Assembly (NCBI GenBank): GCA_034440555.1
Contig: JAWXCG010000149.1
Span: 1-6,761 of the forward strand
From: 0-14-3-00-62-12 sp034440555
GTDB taxonomy: Bacteria > Pseudomonadota > Gammaproteobacteria > Xanthomonadales > Ahniellaceae
Direction: 5' to 3'
Length of the DNA stretch: 6,761 nt
Below are positions 6,147-6,761 of this stretch, piece by piece (position 1 is the first letter of the stretch; every line of letters starts with the position of its first letter). The notes beneath the pieces were generated by a model. It did no database searches. It saw nothing but the letters and a program-made list of their open reading frames with translations, and had not been told where the DNA came from. The position numbers and the translations under genes were made by a program.

Positions 6147-6233
6147 TCAGTGGTTGTATACAGCGCGCTTGATGCTAAGGAAACGCTGACAAAGCACTCT
6201 TGCGCCATCGACGTAACCAAACTTTGAGGGCAT
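6147..6233 (-). CDS. Possible 28-codon upstream ORF in the operon leader
   Basis: An ATG at 6233 opens a frame MPSKFGYVDGARVL... that ends at TGA 6147, a few bases before the GGAGGAG of the binding-protein gene. AAGGAGG lies upstream at 6247-6253, but 13 nt from the ATG, which is longer than ideal. No run of Leu, Val or Ile codons is seen, so classical amino-acid attenuation is not supported. The stop placed right before the next ribosome binding site would allow translational coupling. This may be chance. Confidence 0.15.
   Translation of the reverse strand: MPSKFGYVDGARVLCQRFLSIKRAVYNH
6154..6163. promoter_or_regulatory. TGTATACA palindrome, candidate GntR/FCD-type operator
   Basis: TTGTATACAG contains the perfect 8-bp palindrome TGTATACA (6155-6162), 24 nt before the binding-protein start. 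Several GntR-family (FCD/FadR-type) repressors of catabolic and uptake genes bind sites built on TTGTATACAA. The position just ahead of the ribosome binding site fits repression of the operon. No regulator gene lies in the window, so the assignment is by motif only. Confidence 0.35.
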
Positions 6234-6372
6234 TACGAGGGGCGAGCCTCCTTGTTCAATATTTCCCTAACAGGCTTTTGAATTTGGGTGATGATATGGA
6301 AAGAATGATTGTTTGATGTAGGGGGACTCCTTTAATTCGCGCGCGCCTGCACGTGTACTATCTTTTCGTCAG
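6164..6372. other. Operon leader/promoter region with no gene recognised
   Basis: Apart from the short upstream ORF (6147-6233), this AT-richer stretch holds no open frame that resembles a gene. It must contain the operon promoter if one is local. I find no sigma-70 pair with good -35 and -10 hexamers; TATCAT on the minus strand (6291-6296) is a fair -10 but lacks a -35. Confidence 0.5.
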
Positions 6373-6581
6373 TCAGAAGTGGGTGGCAGTAAACGTCACG
6401 ATCGTGGCGCCGAACGTGTAGAAGAATCCCGGCGACGATTCGCCTGGACCCCAGATCGCCCGCATCACCGTCACCTTGTCGGTCTGGGCCAGCAGCTTGT
6501 GATGCCCGGGGTCGACGGCGATCGTTTCCAGGCCTGGGCGAGGGATGGGAACATGACGATACCGGAAATCAGCAGAACTAC
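6373..6581 (-). pseudogene. Decayed gene remnant for an exported cupin-like protein
   Basis: On the minus strand one frame (6581-6531) reads a signal-peptide end, VVLLISGIVMFPSLAQA. The neighbouring frame (6540-6373) then reads PGLETIAVDPGHHKLLAQTD, followed by KVTVMRAIWGPGESSP, and stops at 6373. The second part resembles the start of small cupin proteins (DP..hk.l.etd.vrVlra.wgPGe.Sp). The metal-binding HxH segment that should follow is absent, replaced by GFFYTFGATIVTF. The shift of frame right after the signal peptide and the truncated barrel indicate a pseudogene. The family call is from pattern only and could be wrong. Confidence 0.45.
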
Positions 6582-6653
6582 TCAGGCTGCTACGACGACA
6601 TCATGGATCCCATCGCTGAACATGAGGGCTGGCAGGAAGGGTACGACTATTAG
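6561..6653 (+). other. Unidentified plus-strand ORF tail
   Basis: The frame ending at TAG 6651 reads TGNQQNYSGC then YDDIMDPIAEHEGWQEGYDY. This acidic, aromatic C-terminus looks protein-like rather than random. No start or upstream similarity is apparent, and its 5' part overlaps the minus-strand signal-peptide remnant, so at most one of the two is ancestral there. I do not recognise a family. Confidence 0.2.
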
Positions 6654-6686
6654 GCGGCGCCGGCAACTGCCGTTTGCGGCGCGCGT

Positions 6687-6718
6687 GCCAGCGCTCGGCC
6701 GGCTCGGCGCGCGCTGGC
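6687..6718. repeat. Perfect 8-bp GC inverted repeat in a very GC-rich end segment
   Basis: GCCAGCGC (6687-6694) and GCGCTGGC (6711-6718) can form a stable hairpin with a 16-nt loop that itself contains GCCGGC. It starts 34 nt after the TAG of the plus-strand ORF tail and lies in a stretch (6654-6755) of markedly higher GC than the rest. No T-run follows. It may be a 3' hairpin of a lost gene or an element end. Confidence 0.4.
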
Positions 6719-6761
6719 TGCGCGCCCGCGCTGTGGCCGTCGGCGGCGGCCACCTGTTAAC

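Noticed and set aside
6194..6208. TGGCGC-N5-TGCT on the minus strand as a sigma-54 promoter
   Set aside because: The GG-to-GC spacing is one base short of the strict sigma-54 spacing, and the -24/-12 boxes match poorly.
5295..6227. Long plus-strand open frame (310 codons) antisense to the binding-protein gene
   Set aside because: The minus strand encodes a complete binding protein with signal peptide and ribosome binding site; the antisense frame is a codon-bias shadow.
6237..6270. TTGAAC-18-TAATGC as a sigma-70 promoter for the operon
   Set aside because: Only 4 of 6 and 2 of 6 bases match consensus, with a long spacer, so it is not better than chance.

Overview
The window is dominated by one complete, single-strand operon (minus strand, about 6131 down to 1172) for a branched-chain-amino-acid-type (HAAT/Liv family) ABC importer. 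The gene order is Tat-exported solute-binding protein, LivG-type ATPase, LivF-type ATPase, LivH-type permease, LivM-type permease. GC-rich codon use, GTG starts, IS21/IS66 debris and the Liv-like sequences suggest a proteobacterium, most likely Burkholderiales. That placement is inference, because the window carries no phylogenetic marker.

Left flank (1-1170) is an insertion-sequence graveyard. A plus-strand 3' fragment of an IS21-family istB, with a one-base frameshift inside its Walker A motif, abuts the first ~55 codons of a minus-strand IS66-family tnpA that keeps a good ribosome binding site. This in turn abuts a plus-strand 3' fragment of a catalase-family gene. The order suggests nested insertions: IS21 into IS66, and IS66 into a catalase-like gene. 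The catalase remnant runs tail-to-tail into the LivM gene.

Operon (1172-6131): the binding protein is separated from the ATPase genes by a GC-rich stem-loop, a common arrangement that lets the abundant binding protein be made in excess. The ATPase genes and livH are packed within 3-20 nt. livM follows after an 88-nt gap that also holds an inverted repeat. The transported substrate cannot be read from sequence; amino acids, amides, urea and aromatic acids are all possible within this family. Two features stand out. First, 9-bp-periodic repeats are translated as Pro-containing tripeptides at both ends of the operon: xNP in the Tat signal n-region of the binding protein and DSP/SSP in the C-terminal tail of LivM. 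Second, the two ATPases depart from consensus in a way that puts every defect into one of the two composite ATP sites.

Right flank (6144-6761): the operon leader carries a TGTATACA palindrome of the kind bound by GntR/FCD regulators and a doubtful 28-codon upstream ORF. Beyond it lie a decayed, frameshifted remnant of an exported cupin-like protein on the minus strand, an unidentified plus-strand ORF tail, and a very GC-rich hairpin. No CRISPR, tRNA, rRNA or defence system is seen. I do not see a convincing undescribed system here; the findings are regulatory, structural and evolutionary details.
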